64,000 nucleotides of DNA, taken from positions 290,689 through 354,688 of the forward strand of contig CAUYUJ010014261.1 of assembly GCA_963575745.1 (NCBI GenBank), in the 5' to 3' direction. Source of the stretch: Prorocentrum cordatum. Taxonomy: Eukaryota; Sar; Dinophyceae; Prorocentrales; Prorocentraceae. Within the stretch, counting starts at the first letter, position 1. Each line of letters opens with the position of its first letter. This document shows, in pieces, positions 60,946 to 64,000 of the stretch. A program made the translations under genes and the position numbers. The notes below the pieces were generated by a model, which worked only from the letters and a program-made list of their open reading frames with translations, was not told the DNA's origin and made no database searches.

Positions 60946-61334
60946 CCCATGTAATCCAAGAACGAACTGGGATGCCGACCCGACGCGTCCAATTTGCGTT
61001 TGGCTGGCGGCGTGGCGGTTTGGGTTGGTAGGTTACAATACCCGGGGCCTTCCAGAAATTGGTCGGACAATTTTATCGGAAGAGTTGGTGCGGCCAACTC
61101 GTCGGCCAGATTCGCCGCACGAGTCGTCGCCCAGAGTCGTGAGACGACTCCGTGGCATGGGCGCGCGCGAGCCAGATCAAGTCGCACGGACGCACGCAGG
61201 CCAAATCGCCCCGCCCTGGGCGCATCTTAGTGTCCTTTTGGGCCCTCTTGGAGCCTTTGTTTATGAGGCTGTGTTAGGCCATACTGGGCCCTTTGGAATA
61301 CGTGTGGACCCGCCTAGGCAAGAAGGGCAGGCTA
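60946..61334. other. Spacer, no gene recognised
   Basis: No repeat or domain recognised. Confidence 0.35.
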
Positions 61335-61475
61335 TATATATTTATATTCATATATATATATATATACATACATATATATGAATATATATATATATATATA
61401 TATACACGTGATGTTTTTTATGTTTTATATATTTTTATATACGTATATATGTATGAATAAAAATATACACATATA
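61335..61475. repeat. (TA)n microsatellite cluster
   Basis: Three TA-rich tracts with ATATGAATATATA and TTTTATATATTTTTATATA spacers; self-complementary. Confidence 0.94.
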
Positions 61476-61870
61476 CACTTGAGGCTCACGGACTGAGAGT
61501 CCGGGCGAGGAGAAACTTACAAAAAAACTAAAATGGTGGGGGCACCCCGCAGGCGGGGTGAAACCGTGAAGGCAAGCGCGCTCAGCGAGGACTACCAGCG
61601 GTCGGCAATCGCCCAGAACCCCCGTGGACTTCCGCTGCGGAGGAGGCGGGGAGGCGGAGGGGGAGGAGGCGCAGGAGGAGGAGGAGGCGGAGGAGGCGGA
61701 GGAGGCGGAGGAAGCGGAGGAGGCGGAGGGGGAGGGGGAGAGGGGGTGGGCGCCGACTGGAAAGCGTCCGCAGGGTAACGGACACCCACAGGCTGAGGCG
61801 ATGGCTGCCCCCAGTGGTGGCCACAGCGTCGGCCGAGACCACGGGACACCCGTCGTCATGGCCGACCTCA
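61476..61870. other. Spacer with (GGC/GGA)n
   Basis: GGAGGCGGAGG repeats at 61645-61745. The stretch lies just downstream of LINE-3 on the minus strand and may hold its 3' untranslated part. Confidence 0.45.
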
Positions 61871-63790
61871 TTAATTAATCCGACCCATCATAGCCCACCT
61901 TCCCCCGAGAGACCCCCCCACCCGCTCCACCGCCACCACTCCCACCCCCGAAAGAGCAGCCTCCTCAAATCGGAGGGCCCTCTGTACAGAGCTGAGAGAC
62001 GGGCTAGGGGGAGACGGAGAAGAGGGGGCAGCAGGGAGAGGCTCCCCGAAACCCACACCCGTGGTCGGATGGAGGCCTCTCGAAGCCCTCGGGAGCTTCC
62101 GAAGCTGCTTGTCCCGCGTGGATGGCACCTTGGACGCCCCCAGACAAGTGTTATGGGGCGGCCGCGGAACCCCATGCGGTACCACAACGCATCCAGCACG
62201 CAAGAAGCAGATCATAACACGACCGTACCTTTCAATCGCGTGACCACGCTCGGCGAATTCATGGATGGCCGCATCGCCCTCGCCCCCCGCGGAGTTTCCA
62301 GGCAAGGGGGGCGGCGGGGGCGGGGCAGCAGCCACGTGGGCCTGGTCTGCCTCTGCCGCCGCAGCAGCCTTCACAGGCCTCGCCCGAACACGAGCACGGC
62401 ACCACTCCTGGCCCTTCAGGGCCGAGAGGGCGGTGGGCCGGCAAAATTTGGCGGGGCCGTTGCACGAGTGGGTCAGCGTGCTGGGGGTCCACGCCCCAGC
62501 AAGGCATGGCACGCAACGTACCTCGCCCGAAACCTCATCAAGGTAAAAGCTGTGCCCATGAAGATTGAGTCTCGGAGGGGGCTGCTGCCGAGCTACACTC
62601 GGAGGAGGCTGGAGGTCCGTCCAGCGCCTTAGCCTCGCTAGTCTGGCGGCAGCCCAAGAGAAGTACTCAATTGTGGAACGATGAAACGTAAGCTCCCCCG
62701 CGATCGCCTCCGCCATCGTCTGAGCGATCATCGCACGGGTCGAAGCTAACTTCGCATACAGGTCAGCCCATGCATTGCCAATCCAGGTGGTCGGATCCAG
62801 TCTTCTTTCTAAAACCTGTTCAAGAGTGAGGCGAGCGGGGGTCCAAACGAAGGTGGGAGGGGGGTGCTCAGGAGGCCAGCGTGTGGCCTGCGAACAAAAA
62901 AAACTCCTCCAGATGGCAGCGTACTTTTTCATGCCGCGCGCCAGCTCAGCATGACGAAAGCTTGCATGGTCGGGTGCCTTTTCATTGCCTGCAGAAGGGC
63001 GGTTCTCTCAGCTCTGCCAACAGTCTGGACAGCACCCTCCAGGGAACCATAAACCGCCCGCACAGGTAGAAGCTCCTCGTTTAGCTGGACGATTGCCCAA
63101 CCTACACGCCTAACTTCAGGCGCCGCTGGGCTCTGGGCGCTTCCACCCCCAAAGACCACAGGACCCCAGTCACCCCCGACGCCCCCCCACTCCCAAACCT
63201 CAGACACGTCAGGTGGGGATGGAAGCTGGATGGACAGTTTCGGGATTCCATAGCTTAAATACAGGCCCTCAGAGTCGGTACCCGACAGGGGGCGGTGTCC
63301 AATGGCCCGCAGACCATCCCGATGAGAAGCGTGTCTCTCGCCCAAAACATCGAAATCACCCGCCAGTTCGCTCTCATCGGGGTGCAGCAGAGCAGGACAA
63401 TCGCTCCACGCGTGCCCGTAGGGCCCGTCCTTCGACTGGCAGGCAGCGCAGTGTGGGCGAATGTTATTGCCCCAGGCGGCGAGACGTGCAGGCGCGGGGT
63501 AGCGGTCAGCCCACAGCCCGCGCAGCGCAGCAAGCTGCGCTGGCCTCAAATCGCGAGGGCCGAGACGGAGTGCGCGCTCCCAAACATCATGAGTGGACTC
63601 CTGCACCGGCAGATGGTGCGTCAGCCTCTGCACCTGCCAGCGCTTGATGGACCCCTCCAAATGCACCTTCATGTCGGCAGGAGCCGCGCGGAGCAAATCA
63701 TAATCATGAAACTGATCGCCCCGCCAGTGATGAGGGCCAATGAATGCCCAGCCGACGCGGCCTAGCGTCAGCCAGGCTGCACCAAGTGGC
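61871..63790 (-). pseudogene. LINE-3: RNase H and Cys/His tail of a retrotransposon (partial)
   Basis: Minus strand. The frame from about 63790 carries WRGDQFHDYDLLRAAP, RQVQRLTHHLPV-like thumb text and CAACQSKDGPYGHAWSDC (C-x2-C-x8-H-x4-C), the zinc knuckle common at the end of LINE RTs. An RNase H-like part follows (VVFGGGSAQSP, VRRVGWAIVQLNEE, QTVGRAERTALLQAM). At 62930 the frame changes. The continuing frame gives WIGNAWADLYAKLAS, the WxGNxxAD block that ends such RNase H domains, then HGHSFYLDEVSGEVRCVPC and a Pro-rich tail to 61871. The first catalytic block should read D-G-S but is G-G-G-S, so the enzyme is probably dead apart from the frameshift. RT and endonuclease would lie beyond the right edge. 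Confidence 0.72.
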
Positions 63791-64000
63791 CTTCAAACTG
63801 CAGCCCAGGTAAAGCCCGTTGAACTCGCCCGCGCAGCTAACCTGGACCACGCACGGCGCAGCGAGCTGAGCGAGACTCGGTTGTCCCAGATAAAACAATG
63901 CAGCCGACAAAGAAACGCAGTCGTCGCATCGAAGATAGGATCGTACCTCACCTGCCACTGACAATACAAGTACGCCGTCTTGTGCGCTTGCGGCGGCGCC
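63791..64000. other. Window edge, probably more LINE-3
   Basis: The minus strand stays open in a neighbouring frame (GEFNGLYLGCSLKATWCSLA) without a motif I can name. Confidence 0.35.

Noticed and set aside
1-64000. Dinoflagellate spliced-leader, 5S rRNA or tRNA genes
   Set aside because: Scanned by eye for the CCGTAGCCATTTTGGCTCAAG-like leader and for cloverleaf/5S-type boxes; none seen. A covariance-model search would be needed to exclude tRNAs fully.

Overview
This 64-kb window looks like repeat-dominated nuclear DNA of a microbial eukaryote, most likely a large-genome dinoflagellate. The species cannot be named from the sequence. The reasons are indirect: very high GC; no recognisable intact host gene; three decayed non-LTR retrotransposons (LINEs) whose long C-terminal tails carry zinc fingers and a further conserved region of the kind seen in dinoflagellate retroelement ORFs; a broken Ulp1/C48-like cysteine-protease ORF; and a very high load of trinucleotide microsatellites. 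No rRNA, tRNA, spliced-leader gene or bacterial-style operon was seen.

The main content is a graveyard of short non-autonomous elements. By eye I separate about 17 families of roughly 130-240 bp, most with terminal inverted repeats (TIRs), named FB-1 to FB-17 here. FB-1 has a GATGCATC/CATCGGCGATG core (8 copies or fragments). FB-2 has TIR GTCGGGCATGTCC and 8-bp target-site duplications (TSDs). FB-3 is a GGCGCTCCGCGCGGA fold-back. FB-4 has TIR CCCAGACCCCCGACGTCATG. FB-5 is A/T-rich with GTTCTTAGAACCC. FB-6 and FB-7 are mariner-like, TA + CAGTC. FB-8 is GGTACCGATACCGCTAC. FB-9 is GGCAACTACTGGGAGG with 6-bp TSDs. FB-10 is CCCAATCAGTG. FB-11 is TGATGGGCCTGTTTTCC followed by (CCA)n. FB-12 is AGAGTGACCTTT. 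FB-13 is ATGGGTACGGAAA. FB-14 is CCAGGGCTCGACCTGAACGG. FB-15 is ATCCACATCCAGAGCGTC. FB-16 is GTGGGGGCCC. FB-17 is a dispersed ACACAAA repeat. No transposase was seen.

Layout. 0-13 kb: FB elements, (CTC)n/(GGA)n tracts and an 8-unit ~100-bp tandem array (7.4-8.2 kb) that sits inside an FB-10 element; a 0.8-kb (TAG)n-to-(GTC)n satellite runs into a 100-N assembly gap (13135-13234). 13-26 kb: dense FB elements plus CAG, CAA and TA microsatellites. 26.2-30.9 kb: a nearly full LINE on the minus strand (endonuclease, RT, zinc fingers, tail) with about eight disabling lesions. 31-34.3 kb: a duplicated (GAT)n block flanking three ~360-bp repeats, then the Ulp1-like ORF. 34-50 kb: FB elements and microsatellites. 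50.7-54.4 kb: an FB-11 element apparently split by a 5'-truncated LINE. 55-61 kb: CAAGAGG-phrase repeats and FB elements, several nested. 61.9-63.8 kb: the 3' part of a third LINE running off the right edge.

How the parts relate: the LINEs can explain only their own copying. The FB families would need transposases encoded elsewhere; TSD lengths (8 bp, 6 bp, TA) point to several different superfamilies. Nested insertions give a partial order of events. Nearly all long open frames elsewhere are translations of triplet microsatellites and are not annotated.
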